A DNA stretch of 64,000 nt from Lentisphaeria bacterium (GTDB lineage: Bacteria; Verrucomicrobiota; Lentisphaeria; Victivallales; UBA1829): the NCBI GenBank assembly GCA_003526375.1, contig DPDG01000006.1, forward strand, positions 1-64,000. The letters run 5' to 3'. Positions 15,602 to 25,241 of the stretch are shown here, in pieces. The position numbers and the translations under genes are program-made. The notes beneath the pieces are model-generated. The model ran no database searches. It was not told where the DNA came from and saw only the letters and a program-made list of their open reading frames with translations. Each line of letters begins with the position of its first letter. Within the stretch, counting starts at the first letter, position 1.

Positions 15602-16402
15602 ATGAGAGGATGTGACAGAAATGGAAATATTGAGGCATATATTCGACGTTCAGTTGAATTCACATTGATAGAACTCCTCATTGTAATTTCTGTTATTGCC
15701 ATTCTTGCAGCGATGCTTCTTCCGACGCTTGGCGTTGCAAGGGGAAAGGCGAAAACAACTCGCTGTCTTTCCAATATGAAGCAGCTCGGATTGTGCGTCA
15801 ATCTTTATCTTGGCGACAATAAAGACTGGTTTGCTCCTTTGCAGTGGGGAAATGGCGCTGATGTGATTAATTGGATTGATCTTTATGTGTTTGATTATAT
15901 TCCGAATTCAAGAGTGGCGCTTGTGCCTCCGAATCATCTGCTGATCTGCCCGGAGCAGCGGATGTTGAGACCTTCGGCATCCGACAGCCGCACAGGAGTT
16001 TATACGGGAAGCGTCAGTTACGGTTATAATCATTTTGCTTTCGGCGGCGAGAACTATAAACAGGATGTCGGATGGCTTCCGGCGGCGGGGAGACCGGCAG
16101 CAGTCAGGCTTTCCCTGATCGCACGTCCTTCGGAGCAGATGGTATTCATCGAATCCTGCCGGGGACACGGGAATGCAGAGACACACGGCACGGGTTATTA
16201 TGATTACAGTTATGAGACTTACACCGCATTCCGGCATAATAAAAAGTGCAATTTGCTGTATCTCGCCGGACACTCCAAACCGGAGCATTACACCTATCTT
16301 TCCAATACCCATCCGGGAGGGTATCCGATCAACAGCTATATAAATAATACTCCGCGCATTGTGTATGCATGGTATACCATGACAAGTTTTGCACCTTATT
16401 AA
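15602..16402 (+). CDS. pseudopilin-like protein with prepilin-type leader
   Basis: A 266-residue protein with a type IV prepilin-like N-terminus: a 19-residue basic leader, then FTLIELLIVIS with the conserved Glu at mature position +5 and a hydrophobic helix to about residue 45. The residue before the Phe is Glu, not the canonical Gly. The globular domain resembles the large Planctomycetes/Lentisphaerae pseudopilin family. Near the C-terminus, H-x9-AG replaces the usual H-x9-DG motif. AAAGGA precedes the ATG, and a nine-codon frame starting at 15586 overlaps it. It lies 29 bases upstream of the DUF4838 gene. Confidence 0.85.
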   Translation: MRGCDRNGNIEAYIRRSVEFTLIELLIVISVIAILAAMLLPTLGVARGKAKTTRCLSNMKQLGLCVNLYLGDNKDWFAPLQWGNGADVINWIDLYVFDYIPNSRVALVPPNHLLICPEQRMLRPSASDSRTGVYTGSVSYGYNHFAFGGENYKQDVGWLPAAGRPAAVRLSLIARPSEQMVFIESCRGHGNAETHGTGYYDYSYETYTAFRHNKKCNLLYLAGHSKPEHYTYLSNTHPGGYPINSYINNTPRIVYAWYTMTSFAPY

Positions 16403-16431
16403 TCAACATCATAAAACAGGATTAGAATGCC

Positions 16432-18858
16432 ATGAAAAAAATCGTTACCTTTCTCTTTCTCCTTCCGCTGGCGCTTTGCGCAAGCATCAGCCTTTTCGAC
16501 GGCAAGGAAACTGTGCCGGTTGTTGTGCCTTCCGTCCAGACTCCGGCACAGAAAACCGCAACTGCGGAACTGACGGAATATCTTGCGAAAATAACCGGGA
16601 AGCAGTTTCAGGTTGTACAAGAGGGGTGTTCATCGCCGACATCCGCAATCTATCTCGGCAATACGAATTTTGCACTCAGACAGGGGCTTGATCTCGGGAA
16701 ATTCGGCGATGAGGAATGGATCATTAAAAGTTATGGCAGTCATCTGGTGATTGCCGGTGGAGAGCCGCGCGGAACGCTTTACGGCGTCTATCATTTTCTT
16801 GAAGATGTACTGGGTGTCCACTGGCTTACTCCATCTGTGGAATATGTGCCGGAAAAGACAAAAATTGAGCTTGAAGAATTGAATCTGTCAGGCAGACCGC
16901 CCATGCTTTACAGAGATGTCTATCTGGTGCCGGGGATATCCGGACGTATTTTCCTTGCGCGCAACCGTATGAACATAAGCGACTCCAATTACGGCGGACG
17001 TATGCTGTTCAGCCGGTTCAGCGGCCGGGAGGCGCAGGGAAGTGCGCATACGATGTATACGGTGCTGGGGGATGCGGATTGTCTCCGGAAACTGTTCAGG
17101 GAACATCCTGAATATTTTCCGCTGATCGACGGTGTTCGGACTTTCGACTCTGTCCGTGCAAACGGCGCGGCGCAGAGTCAGTTCTGCCTGACCAGCCTTG
17201 GGCTGCGCAAGCTCTGGGTGGAGGCTCTGCGCGGACATATCCGCCATGACCGTGAGTTTGCCGGGAAGAGAGGGATACAGCCTCCGATGTTTTATGCGAT
17301 TGACCAGAACGACTGTTATGACGGCTTTTGCACTTGCCCTTCCTGCGATGCGGTTGTGACACGGGAAGGATCGAAATCAGGGGTCATGCTGGATTTTGTC
17401 AATCATGTGGCGGATCAGCTGAAAGAGGAGGCTCCCGATGCCGTGTTCCTGATGATGGCGATTCATTCGACGGAACCGCCGCCAAAATTTATGAAAGCTC
17501 TGCCGAATGTCGGGATCCGCCTTTGCGATACCACCAGCAATATTCTCAGACCGTGGAGTGACCCTGCCAATGCCGGACACCGGAAAAATCTGGAGGGATG
17601 GGCAAAAATCTGCAATAATATTGTAATGTGGGATTATTCCATTACCTATGGTTCACCGGTCTGCATCAATTATCCTACGCCGACTCTGCGGACTTTTGCA
17701 CCTGACTTGCGGATGCTGGCAGCCAATCACGGCGGTGGTGTGTTTTTCGAGCATGAACAGGTGATTGGTGCCGATATGCGCGACCTGAAAGTCTGGATTG
17801 AAATCAAGCTGGCAGAGAATCCGGGGCTTGACTATGATACTTTACTGAAGACTTTTACGGATTTGTATTATGGCCAGGCGGGAGGAAAAATCCGCGAGTA
17901 TCTCGATCTTCTGGAACGTGCATCGGAAAAAGGAGGTGGCAATATCAGCTGGTTCCCTGCCTTGAGTGCCTATAATTTCATTGATGCGGAAACAATGAGT
18001 CGTGCATCCCGCATTCTGGATGAGGCGGAAAGAATGGTTGCAAAGGAGCCTGAACTGGTTCGGCGTGTGGAACATGCCCGGCTCTCATTGGATCGCCTTT
18101 ATCTGATTCGGTCCGGCGCTTATCGGAAATCCCTGGATATGGCGGGCAGGAAAGATGTCGTGCTGCCGGATTATGCGAAAACGGCGGAGCGCTATCAACG
18201 GGTATGGAATCATGAAATGGATGCACGCGAAGTGGACCGAAACAATAAATTTTATATTTCGGAATACGAGAATAACGTTACGAAGTTTCTTGATATGGCG
18301 GCGAAGCGCAAGGAGCTTCCGGTTCCAGAGCAGTTCAAACGGGTAGAACCGGATGCACTCTATCTTTTTGGAACCGGACTGGCACAGATTTATATTGATT
18401 ACCTGAAACTTGTGAAAGATCCGGAAAGCCCTGCCGGAGAGGCTCTTTGTGCAAAAATGAGCGACATTGTAAAAACTCCGCATAAGGACTTCCGGGAGGA
18501 TAAATATCAGTATCCGTTTTCATGGACGGTCTGGCCGTCAATGGCGGGGACGATCCGTGGGAAAATACAGAATTTCCCAGAGGCCATGCCGAAAGGCTAT
18601 CACTGGTACAAACTGGGAGAAGGGATTAAACTTACTCAGACTTCGGTTGTCTCGATGTTTGCCGGATTTCTTATCGCACTGGACGGTGTTGTCAGCGATA
18701 ATAGCGAACTCGGGCAGAAATATGAAATATGGGTCAGTATAAAAGTCCTCGGGCCGGATTTTTACCGGATGGGAAAGCCCGGTCTTGAGAATGTTTTTTA
18801 TATTGATCAGTTCGCGGTCGTCAGGCAGACACGCAATATGCAGGGAACTTCGGAGTAA
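16432..18858 (+). CDS. secreted DUF4838-family protein, probable glycoside hydrolase
   Basis: An 808-residue protein with a signal peptide (about 1-17). Residues about 20-140 form an alpha/beta domain with GGEPRGTLYGVYHFLED, related to the N-terminal domain of alpha-glucuronidases and hexosaminidases. The DUF4838 barrel region follows (about 150-500), with FYAIDQNDCYDGFCTCPSC and FFEHEQVIGADMRDLK. A helical region and a C-terminal beta-rich segment end the protein. DUF4838 proteins are widespread in glycan-degrading Lentisphaerota and Bacteroidota and are suspected hydrolases, but the substrate is not established. It is the last gene of the cassette. Confidence 0.85.
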   Translation: MKKIVTFLFLLPLALCASISLFDGKETVPVVVPSVQTPAQKTATAELTEYLAKITGKQFQVVQEGCSSPTSAIYLGNTNFALRQGLDLGKFGDEEWIIKSYGSHLVIAGGEPRGTLYGVYHFLEDVLGVHWLTPSVEYVPEKTKIELEELNLSGRPPMLYRDVYLVPGISGRIFLARNRMNISDSNYGGRMLFSRFSGREAQGSAHTMYTVLGDADCLRKLFREHPEYFPLIDGVRTFDSVRANGAAQSQFCLTSLGLRKLWVEALRGHIRHDREFAGKRGIQPPMFYAIDQNDCYDGFCTCPSCDAVVTREGSKSGVMLDFVNHVADQLKEEAPDAVFLMMAIHSTEPPPKFMKALPNVGIRLCDTTSNILRPWSDPANAGHRKNLEGWAKICNNIVMWDYSITYGSPVCINYPTPTLRTFAPDLRMLAANHGGGVFFEHEQVIGADMRDLKVWIEIKLAENPGLDYDTLLKTFTDLYYGQAGGKIREYLDLLERASEKGGGNISWFPALSAYNFIDAETMSRASRILDEAERMVAKEPELVRRVEHARLSLDRLYLIRSGAYRKSLDMAGRKDVVLPDYAKTAERYQRVWNHEMDAREVDRNNKFYISEYENNVTKFLDMAAKRKELPVPEQFKRVEPDALYLFGTGLAQIYIDYLKLVKDPESPAGEALCAKMSDIVKTPHKDFREDKYQYPFSWTVWPSMAGTIRGKIQNFPEAMPKGYHWYKLGEGIKLTQTSVVSMFAGFLIALDGVVSDNSELGQKYEIWVSIKVLGPDFYRMGKPGLENVFYIDQFAVVRQTRNMQGTSE

Positions 18859-18909
18859 CGCGGAGGAGGAAAATACCGTGACTGTCTGAAGCCTTTTTAT
18901 TTTTCCCGG

Positions 18910-18931
18910 ATTCCGCCTTGAAAAGCGGAAT
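18910..18931 (+). terminator. weak hairpin after the DUF4838 gene
   Basis: ATTCCGC (18910-18916) pairs with GCGGAAT (18925-18931) across an eight-base loop. There is no U tract, so it is at best a weak terminator. Confidence 0.3.
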
Positions 18932-18994
18932 TGAAACAGTAATGTATCGGAGTTGGGGGGAAGATTGATTGCAACAGGATGAGAAAGGCGGTTC

Positions 18995-20824
18995 ATGGCG
19001 TTGTTTCCGGGTTTTTTCAGAAAAGGATGGTATGTGCCGGCGGGATTGTCTGCCGCGGCTCTCTTTTACAATCCCGAATTGCTGTTGCATTCCGTCAAAC
19101 CGCAATATATGCTGGCGGTCTCCGCCGGCAGTGTGGGGTTCCTTGCTCTGGCATTGATGCTTTTCGATTTCAGAAGACTTGCCGGAGCCGTGGCGTCCAT
19201 GAAGCGGGAGGCGCAGTTGGCGCTCGGCGGATTTTTCTGTATTGCCGCCGGGCACTTTTTCCTGAACGGACGCTACCCTTTTGATGCGTTGGGAGAGAGC
19301 CTGGTCTGGATTCTTCTGCCGCTGGCGGCATACGTTTACTATGATGCATTCCGTTTTTTTCTGCCGCGCGCCCTTGCACTGCTCGGATTGTGGGATCTGG
19401 CCGTATCCGGCATTCAGTATCATTCCGGCGCCATGATTTTCGGAATTGCCGGCAATACGAACTGGAATGCAGTTCTTCTTCTGGTTTCCCTGCCGTTTCT
19501 CGCATGGCATCTGTCGGGATTGCTGCGCAGGTTCCGCTTTCCCGCGCTGGCGTCGCTTCCGGCTGTGGGGGCTGTTCTCGGATACGGGCTCTGGATATTC
19601 GCCGCATGCGCTTCGCGCGGAGCCGCAGTTGCCCTGGGGTTGACCGGACTGATTTTTCTTGCCATGCATCTGACTTCCCGCGGACAGCGGTATCTGCGTT
19701 ATGCTCTGCTTGCCGTTCTTTTGCTCGGGACACTTTATATGATCGGTCCCGGTTCCGGTTTTGCCCGCAGGATCGCGGAGCAGGAGGATCGTCTTGTCTT
19801 TTATCGTGCGACTCTTGGGCTGATCGCTGAAAATCCGGTTTTCGGTGTCGGAGGCGTCTCTTTCGAAAATGAGTTCGTCCGTTTCAAACCGGAGGATTAT
19901 TTTACCCGAATGCAGAATGCGCCGCGGACCAATCACCCTCACAACGATGTATTGTTCATGATGGCTTCCTTCGGTATTCTCGGCTGGCTTGCATGGGCAT
20001 GGCTTGTTCTGTATCCTTTGTATGGAATCTTCCGAGGCGGCGCAGGGAGGCTTTCCGGGGAAAGGAAGCTTCTGCTTTTCGCATTTCTGTGCCTGCTGTT
20101 TCATGCCCAACTGGACCTGATTTTTGTCGCCTGGCCCATGAATCTGATTGCCTTGTGGCTCCTCGGACTTTTCTGGAGAGACGCGTTCCGGGAGGAACAG
20201 GTTCCAGCCGGGTTGCGGCATCCGGCGATCTGCCGTATGATTGCATGTACCGCCGGTATCGTGATCCTGTTCTGGACTGCGCTTTCCGTTGCCCGTTCCG
20301 CTTATGCGTCCAGTACGGCAAATGCGATTCATGATCCTGCAATGAGAGTGTCGGAGAAACTTGAGCGGATCAGCCGTTCTCTCCGTTTTGCGCCGCATGA
20401 ATATAAACCGAATTATGCGTTGATGATCGCGGCAGGCAAACTGGGAGCGCCGGAACTGGCTCTTGCCGCGGCGGACGCCCTGATCGGCTCTTATATTGAG
20501 AACTATGCGCATGTTTACGGATACCGCGGCGGCGCGCTGGTGAAACTCGGACGCTATGACGAGGCATTCGAAGCATATCTGAAAGAGGCGGAAAATTATC
20601 CGTTGAGCATGATTCCTGTCTACAATCTTGCGAGTATTTCCAAATTGACCGGGCATCCTGAACGGATTCCGAAAATAGAGGAGGAACTGTTCCGGCGGAT
20701 GAAGATCCAGAACGTGACTCCGGCGCAGATTCCGTTGATTCTGAAAAATCCGGATTACGACCGGGCGCCCTGGGATATTCCCGTCAAATACGGCGGTTCC
20801 GGCGGTTATCCGAAAAAACGGTGA
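18995..20824 (+). CDS. O-antigen ligase-like membrane protein with C-terminal repeats
   Basis: A 609-residue polytopic membrane protein. About eleven or twelve hydrophobic helices span residues 15-460. The Wzy_C/O-antigen ligase signature region lies near 285-330: ENPVFGVGGVSFEN and NHPHNDVLFMMASFGILG, which carries the conserved periplasmic His residues. The last 130 residues form TPR-like helical pairs (YAHVYGYRGGALVKLGRYDE). The family joins or polymerises surface glycans at the outer face of the inner membrane using undecaprenyl-linked donors. No other LPS genes are adjacent, so the acceptor is unknown. AAAGGCGG precedes the ATG, and a strong terminator follows. Confidence 0.82.
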   Translation: MALFPGFFRKGWYVPAGLSAAALFYNPELLLHSVKPQYMLAVSAGSVGFLALALMLFDFRRLAGAVASMKREAQLALGGFFCIAAGHFFLNGRYPFDALGESLVWILLPLAAYVYYDAFRFFLPRALALLGLWDLAVSGIQYHSGAMIFGIAGNTNWNAVLLLVSLPFLAWHLSGLLRRFRFPALASLPAVGAVLGYGLWIFAACASRGAAVALGLTGLIFLAMHLTSRGQRYLRYALLAVLLLGTLYMIGPGSGFARRIAEQEDRLVFYRATLGLIAENPVFGVGGVSFENEFVRFKPEDYFTRMQNAPRTNHPHNDVLFMMASFGILGWLAWAWLVLYPLYGIFRGGAGRLSGERKLLLFAFLCLLFHAQLDLIFVAWPMNLIALWLLGLFWRDAFREEQVPAGLRHPAICRMIACTAGIVILFWTALSVARSAYASSTANAIHDPAMRVSEKLERISRSLRFAPHEYKPNYALMIAAGKLGAPELALAAADALIGSYIENYAHVYGYRGGALVKLGRYDEAFEAYLKEAENYPLSMIPVYNLASISKLTGHPERIPKIEEELFRRMKIQNVTPAQIPLILKNPDYDRAPWDIPVKYGGSGGYPKKR

Positions 20825-20841
20825 ATTCGAATGCGGGTAAA

Positions 20842-20870
20842 AAAACAGGGCCCGGGATGAGCCCTGTTTT
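20842..20870. terminator. bidirectional rho-independent terminator
   Basis: AAAACAGGGC (20842-20851) and GCCCTGTTTT (20861-20870) form a perfect 10-base stem with a nine-base loop. The A and U flanks let it work in both directions, between the convergent O-antigen-ligase-like and CE15 genes. Confidence 0.85.
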
Positions 20871-20930
20871 CAGATGGAATCTTTATTCAAAAAATTGGTT
20901 TGGCACCGCGATGCTTTGCACCGGGGCAGT

Positions 20931-22319
20931 TTATTTTCGGAACAGCCTGTCCGCCAGCTCCCAGTAGTGGAGCCAGTCTTCCAGAGTCTGGTCATGCTTT
21001 CCGGTTCTCAAGTGATAACTGATCTCGCCTGTGACGGGCCGGTCGGGCGGCGGCATGACATCTGTGCCGAGTCCTTCCGCCCCGAAGAGACGGTAGACTT
21101 CCGCCGCATGGACTCCGGAAAGGAACTCGCCTTTGGGGTCCGCCCACAAATCTTCCGTCGCACTCGCGATGCAGACGGGGCGCGGGGCGATCAGCGAGAT
21201 CAGCCAGTGCTGGTCGAACGGCATTCCCGCCTCGTTCCTGATATAGTTCGCAAACGGAGTGACGAACCAGTAGGGGAACGAGGAGAGTATGGCTTCGACA
21301 TTTTCCCCGATACAGCGTTTGAACAGAGCCGCTCCGCCGCAGCCGGAATCGTTGGACATCACCAGCCGGAAACGCGGATCGGTCGCCCCCGTCCAGAGGG
21401 CGGTCTTGCCCAAGCGGGAATGACCGTGGACCATTGCTTTCGCACTGTCGATCATGGGTTCGCGCTCCAGGCAGTCCAGCATACGGCTGAGTCCCCACGC
21501 CCATGCGCCGATCGCGGAATACCGTGCATGAATCTCCTCCGGCGTTTTATCAGGATAGAACAGTCCGTAAATGCTGTGATGCCAGCTTGCTTCGTCGTTG
21601 CGGTCCGGGAAAATATCGTGGTAGCAGACTGTCGCGGACGCATAACCGCGCCGGATGGTTTCCCTGAACTGCCAGCGGTGAACCTGCGAGGCATGACCGT
21701 CCGGATGCACGATTCCGCCGGAGAGATCTTTCCCCGTCATCATGACGTCTTTTTCATCCGTTGCGGCATGATTGCCCTTGAAATTGAGTCCGAGAAACAC
21801 CGGCGACGACATTTTGGCGTTTTTCGGGATGTAAAGCAGCATTACAAAGGAATGGCTCTTTCCATTGTCCATGGCAAAGTGGAGACGGATCTCTTTCCGG
21901 ATTGCGGCGCCGTCAAGAGCGTCTTCCCTGACGGAAAGGGTTTCAAACCACATCCTGTCCGGGCGCGGCGGAATCTGCCCGTAGACTTCCTTTTGATACA
22001 GGGCAAGCACTTCCGGACGCCGGCGGTTCACCCATTCATAAGCAGTTGCAATACGTCCTCCGTCCTTTCTATCCAACGGGGATGGCAGGGTGCAGGCGGG
22101 AATCCTGGACTCATCGTAATTGATATCTTTCATGATTTCCTCACGGGACCTCGGCATTTTTCTCTCCTGATTCTTGTGTTGTATTGTTTGAGATGGCTGT
22201 AAAGATACATGCTTATCCCGTGAAATTCCAGCGGCGGACATGCCGTTTTTTTCTTTTTCCTGTCCGTTCAGATTCAATAGGAAGACGGCGGACAGAATAA
22301 AACAAATGCAATGTTTCAT
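20931..22319 (-). CDS. carbohydrate esterase family 15-type glucuronoyl esterase
   Basis: A 462-residue alpha/beta hydrolase of the CE15 type. It has the NYDESRIPACTLP opening (from residue 67), the nucleophile motif GHSRLGK with Ser301, an acidic residue in TEDLWADP and the catalytic His in GKHDQTLEDW. CE15 enzymes cleave ester bonds between glucuronic acid in hemicellulose and lignin or other alcohols. With the start at 22319 (AGGAG upstream) the protein has a short signal peptide and a 45-residue linker. A second ATG at 22157, also preceded by AGGAG, would give a 408-residue form without a signal. It is a monocistronic minus-strand gene facing the terminator at 20842-20870. Confidence 0.85.
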   Translation of the reverse strand: MKHCICFILSAVFLLNLNGQEKEKNGMSAAGISRDKHVSLQPSQTIQHKNQERKMPRSREEIMKDINYDESRIPACTLPSPLDRKDGGRIATAYEWVNRRRPEVLALYQKEVYGQIPPRPDRMWFETLSVREDALDGAAIRKEIRLHFAMDNGKSHSFVMLLYIPKNAKMSSPVFLGLNFKGNHAATDEKDVMMTGKDLSGGIVHPDGHASQVHRWQFRETIRRGYASATVCYHDIFPDRNDEASWHHSIYGLFYPDKTPEEIHARYSAIGAWAWGLSRMLDCLEREPMIDSAKAMVHGHSRLGKTALWTGATDPRFRLVMSNDSGCGGAALFKRCIGENVEAILSSFPYWFVTPFANYIRNEAGMPFDQHWLISLIAPRPVCIASATEDLWADPKGEFLSGVHAAEVYRLFGAEGLGTDVMPPPDRPVTGEISYHLRTGKHDQTLEDWLHYWELADRLFRK

Positions 22320-22530
22320 GTATGACTCCTGTTTTTGCAGACGGGAATTGCCTGCACCGCGGCGGATCTGCCGCGGTTTTGATTGTTTTGCCGGAACAGC
22401 CAGCGCCAGCACTCTTTTGTGCAGGCAGCCTGTGCTCCGTCAACATGCCCTTTTCCCGGAAGGCTTTTGAATATAACCTGATTCTCCTTGCAGATGAATT
22501 CCCCGGACGGGGGCGCGGGTGTGGAATATA

Positions 22531-22559
22531 CGGTTGAAAACGGGAGTCGTTTTCAACCG
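22531..22559 (-). terminator. hairpin downstream of the acetyltransferase gene
   Basis: CGGTTGAAAACG and CGTTTTCAACCG form a perfect 12-base stem with a five-base loop, starting 10 bases after the stop codon at 22570. No long U tract follows. Confidence 0.6.
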
Positions 22560-22569
22560 GCAATCCCTT

Positions 22570-23220
22570 TCAGGATTTGCTGTCCGGCGTAACCTGATTG
22601 TCCGCCAGGATTTCCGGCTTGTTGCGCATGCTGTCCGCCTCCGTGATTTCACGGATGACCCGGCATGGGCTCCCTGCGGCGAATGACATCGGCGGAATGT
22701 CGCGCGTGACCACACTTCCGGCGCCGATTACACAGCCGTCGCCGATCGTGACACCGGGGCAGACCACGACATTGGCTCCGAACCAGCAGTCATTGCCGAT
22801 CACGACCGGCTTTGCGTAGCAGAGATGTCTGGGATTTCCGTCCTTGTCGAACAGAATGCGCCGTTCCTCCGGAAGCATGGGATGGACAGGAGTCACGATC
22901 GTCACATTCGGGCCGAAGTTGTTGTCGTCTCCTATTGTGACCGGGGCGTCATCCTGAATGGTCAGGTTATAGTTGAAAAAGCAGCGTTTGCCGATTTTTG
23001 TATGTTTTCCGTAGTGGAAGAATACGGGTCCCTGCATAAAACTGCCCTCTCCGAATTCATGGAGAATCAGTTGCGCCAGACTCTGGCGCAGTTCCGCGTC
23101 GTCTTCGACAGTCCGGCTGTACTGGGCGCTCAACTTGTGAGAACGCAGTTTGATTGCTCTCAGTTCCGGATCGCCCGGATTGAAAAGAATACCTTTGAAA
23201 ATTTTTTCTTCTTCTTTCAT
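22570..23220 (-). CDS. maltose/galactoside O-acetyltransferase family protein
   Basis: A 216-residue protein of the left-handed beta-helix (hexapeptide) acetyltransferase family, with an N-terminal helical maltose-acetyltransferase-like region (about 5-60) followed by hexapeptide repeats. Visible signatures are IGDDNNFGPNV, TPVHPML with the catalytic-type His, IGNDCWFGANV and the closing IGAGSVVTRDIP and GSPCRVIR. It transfers acetyl from acetyl-CoA to a sugar hydroxyl in the cytoplasm. AGGAGG precedes the ATG. It lies downstream of recD but is separated by 83 bases and is probably independent. Confidence 0.88.
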   Translation of the reverse strand: MKEEEKIFKGILFNPGDPELRAIKLRSHKLSAQYSRTVEDDAELRQSLAQLILHEFGEGSFMQGPVFFHYGKHTKIGKRCFFNYNLTIQDDAPVTIGDDNNFGPNVTIVTPVHPMLPEERRILFDKDGNPRHLCYAKPVVIGNDCWFGANVVVCPGVTIGDGCVIGAGSVVTRDIPPMSFAAGSPCRVIREITEADSMRNKPEILADNQVTPDSKS

Positions 23221-23303
23221 GAAAACCTCCTGAAAAAATGTTGATCAAGTTTTTTTGCTGTAAACTGTCTGAAGCCGTTTTCCTGAGAATTTTTCAATGG
23301 AAA

Positions 23304-25241
23304 TCAGGATACGGGATCAGCCAGACGGTCTTTCAATCCGGACTGCCGGATGGTAAGGCGTTCCAGAGCGGTTGCGACAATCGCCGGATTCGCCCACAGA
23401 ACGACCCGTTCCTCCGCCCGCGTGACCGCCGTGTAGAGCAGTTCCCGCGTAAGGACCGGCGTATCGTGATCGGGCAGTATGATGAGCACATTCTGGAAAC
23501 CCGAACCTTGCGATTTGTGAACCGTCATGGCGAAAACCGCTTCATGTTCAGGCAGTTCCACCGGGAGGAACGAGCGGAAGCGTCCCGGTTCCCGCGGATC
23601 GGGGAAGTAAACGCGAAGCTGTCCTGCGGACGACCGCCAGACCATGCCGATATCGCCGTTGTAAAGTCCGCTTTCCGGGTGGTTGCGCGTAATCATCAGC
23701 GGCAGCCCGCAGGAAAACGCATCGGTCATGCGCAGGCGCGAACGGATCATGGCATTGACTGCGACGGTTCCATGCGGTCCGTTCCTGAGTGCGCAGAGAA
23801 TCTTGAACCGGTCGATGATGCCGAATGCCCTGCGCATGGCGTCGTCTCCGCCGCGGTCGGCAAGAGCGCGCAGATCGGAAAGCGCATAATACCGTTCCTC
23901 GTTTCCGAACCGGATGCAGGGCGCTGTAATCTCACGGGCAAGCGCGTGCTCGAATGCGGAACGGGGCAGGGGAACTGTTCTGAAATCCGGTGCGTCGCAG
24001 TGAACGACTGCCGCCGTGACTTCCCGCAGTTCCCGTTCCGAAGCGATGTTGCGGATTGCCGCGCTGAGCGTGCTGATCGCCGGCGCATTGGCGGAACGGT
24101 GGTTCCTGACGAGTTCCGCGATGTTCCCCGAAAGAGGACGCGAGTCGGAAATTACGGGAAATTCCCATGAAGTCTGGCTGCGGAAAGCTTCCGCGACAGG
24201 CGGGGGCATGACATTGCGGGCGCCGCAGGCGCAGATGTCCGCGAGAACCGCGCCTGCGTCCACCGAGGCGAGCTGGTCCTTGTCGCCGAGCAGGATTACT
24301 TTGGCATCGGGGCGGACCGCTTTCATAAGTTTTGCCATCAGGGAAAGCGAGACCATGGAGGCTTCATCGACGACGATCAGACCGGCGCGCAGGGGATTTT
24401 TTTCATTGTGCCGGAATTGCGTCGTGCCGGGCAGGGGACGCAGAAGCGAGTGGATCGTGCCGCACGGGATCAGCGCAAGTTTGTCCTTGATTCCCTGACT
24501 GCAGGACAGTCCGGCGATACCCCGTGTGACCGATTCGCGCAACCGCGCCTGCGCTTTGCCGGTCGGCGCGCAAAGTGCGATTTCAAGCTCCGGGTTGCGT
24601 TCCAGTTCCAGTGCGAGAAGCGCCGCCGCGACCGTGGTTTTCCCGGTTCCGGGTCCACCGGTAATGATGGAAAACAGGTTGTGGAACGCAAGAAATACGG
24701 CGGACTGCTGATAATCGATTTCTGCTTTTCCCGCGTTTTTCTTGAAATAGGGGGAAAGTTCCGCGAGCCTTCCCGGAGGCAGCGGAGTGACTTCCGGCGG
24801 TTCCGCACAGCGTCTGCGGATTTCCTCCGCAAGCTGTTTTTCATACTGAAAATAGCGGTTGAGGTAAAGCCGGTGCGCATTGTCCATGACAAGCGGCGTT
24901 GTCGGGGATTCCGTTTCGGGATGGAATGCCATGACTTTTTCGAGAGTGTCCTTGCGCAGAACCTCCAGCCATGTGTCCAGTTGCGGCAGGACGACGCAAG
25001 GCTGTTCCTCCTGCGGATCGGGATCGGAATATTCGGGAAAGGTTTTCCCCGCATAAAGACTGAGGTCGCAGCAGCTGTTTCCCGCGCGGACGGCGAACGA
25101 TGCAAGCGCCGCCGCGGCAAAGAGTTCCGGACTCTGTGAACGTGTCCTGCGGAGAATGAAGTCCGCAAAGACAAGGTCAATGGGGGAAAAGGCATTCCCG
25201 GAAGTCAGTTTTTTCAGTTCGCCGAGTGTCATATCTGTCAT
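23304..25241 (-). CDS. recD: exodeoxyribonuclease V alpha subunit RecD
   Basis: A 645-residue superfamily 1B helicase. Walker A is GGPGTGKT (195-202). LIVVDEASM marks motif II, LLGDKDQLASVDAGAVL motif III, and MTVHKSQGSGF near the C-terminus motif V. RecD is the 5'-3' motor of the RecBCD complex, which resects double-strand ends for recombination and degrades linear foreign DNA. Length is near that of the E. coli protein (608). Its start overlaps the recB stop by four bases, making it the last gene of the recC-recB-recD operon. Confidence 0.95.
   Translation of the reverse strand: MTDMTLGELKKLTSGNAFSPIDLVFADFILRRTRSQSPELFAAAALASFAVRAGNSCCDLSLYAGKTFPEYSDPDPQEEQPCVVLPQLDTWLEVLRKDTLEKVMAFHPETESPTTPLVMDNAHRLYLNRYFQYEKQLAEEIRRRCAEPPEVTPLPPGRLAELSPYFKKNAGKAEIDYQQSAVFLAFHNLFSIITGGPGTGKTTVAAALLALELERNPELEIALCAPTGKAQARLRESVTRGIAGLSCSQGIKDKLALIPCGTIHSLLRPLPGTTQFRHNEKNPLRAGLIVVDEASMVSLSLMAKLMKAVRPDAKVILLGDKDQLASVDAGAVLADICACGARNVMPPPVAEAFRSQTSWEFPVISDSRPLSGNIAELVRNHRSANAPAISTLSAAIRNIASERELREVTAAVVHCDAPDFRTVPLPRSAFEHALAREITAPCIRFGNEERYYALSDLRALADRGGDDAMRRAFGIIDRFKILCALRNGPHGTVAVNAMIRSRLRMTDAFSCGLPLMITRNHPESGLYNGDIGMVWRSSAGQLRVYFPDPREPGRFRSFLPVELPEHEAVFAMTVHKSQGSGFQNVLIILPDHDTPVLTRELLYTAVTRAEERVVLWANPAIVATALERLTIRQSGLKDRLADPVS

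Noticed and set aside
18821..20656. A 611-codon frame antisense to the O-antigen-ligase-like gene
   Set aside because: Its composition (many Gln, Arg, His and Cys) is that of an antisense shadow, while the plus strand encodes a coherent membrane protein with family motifs.
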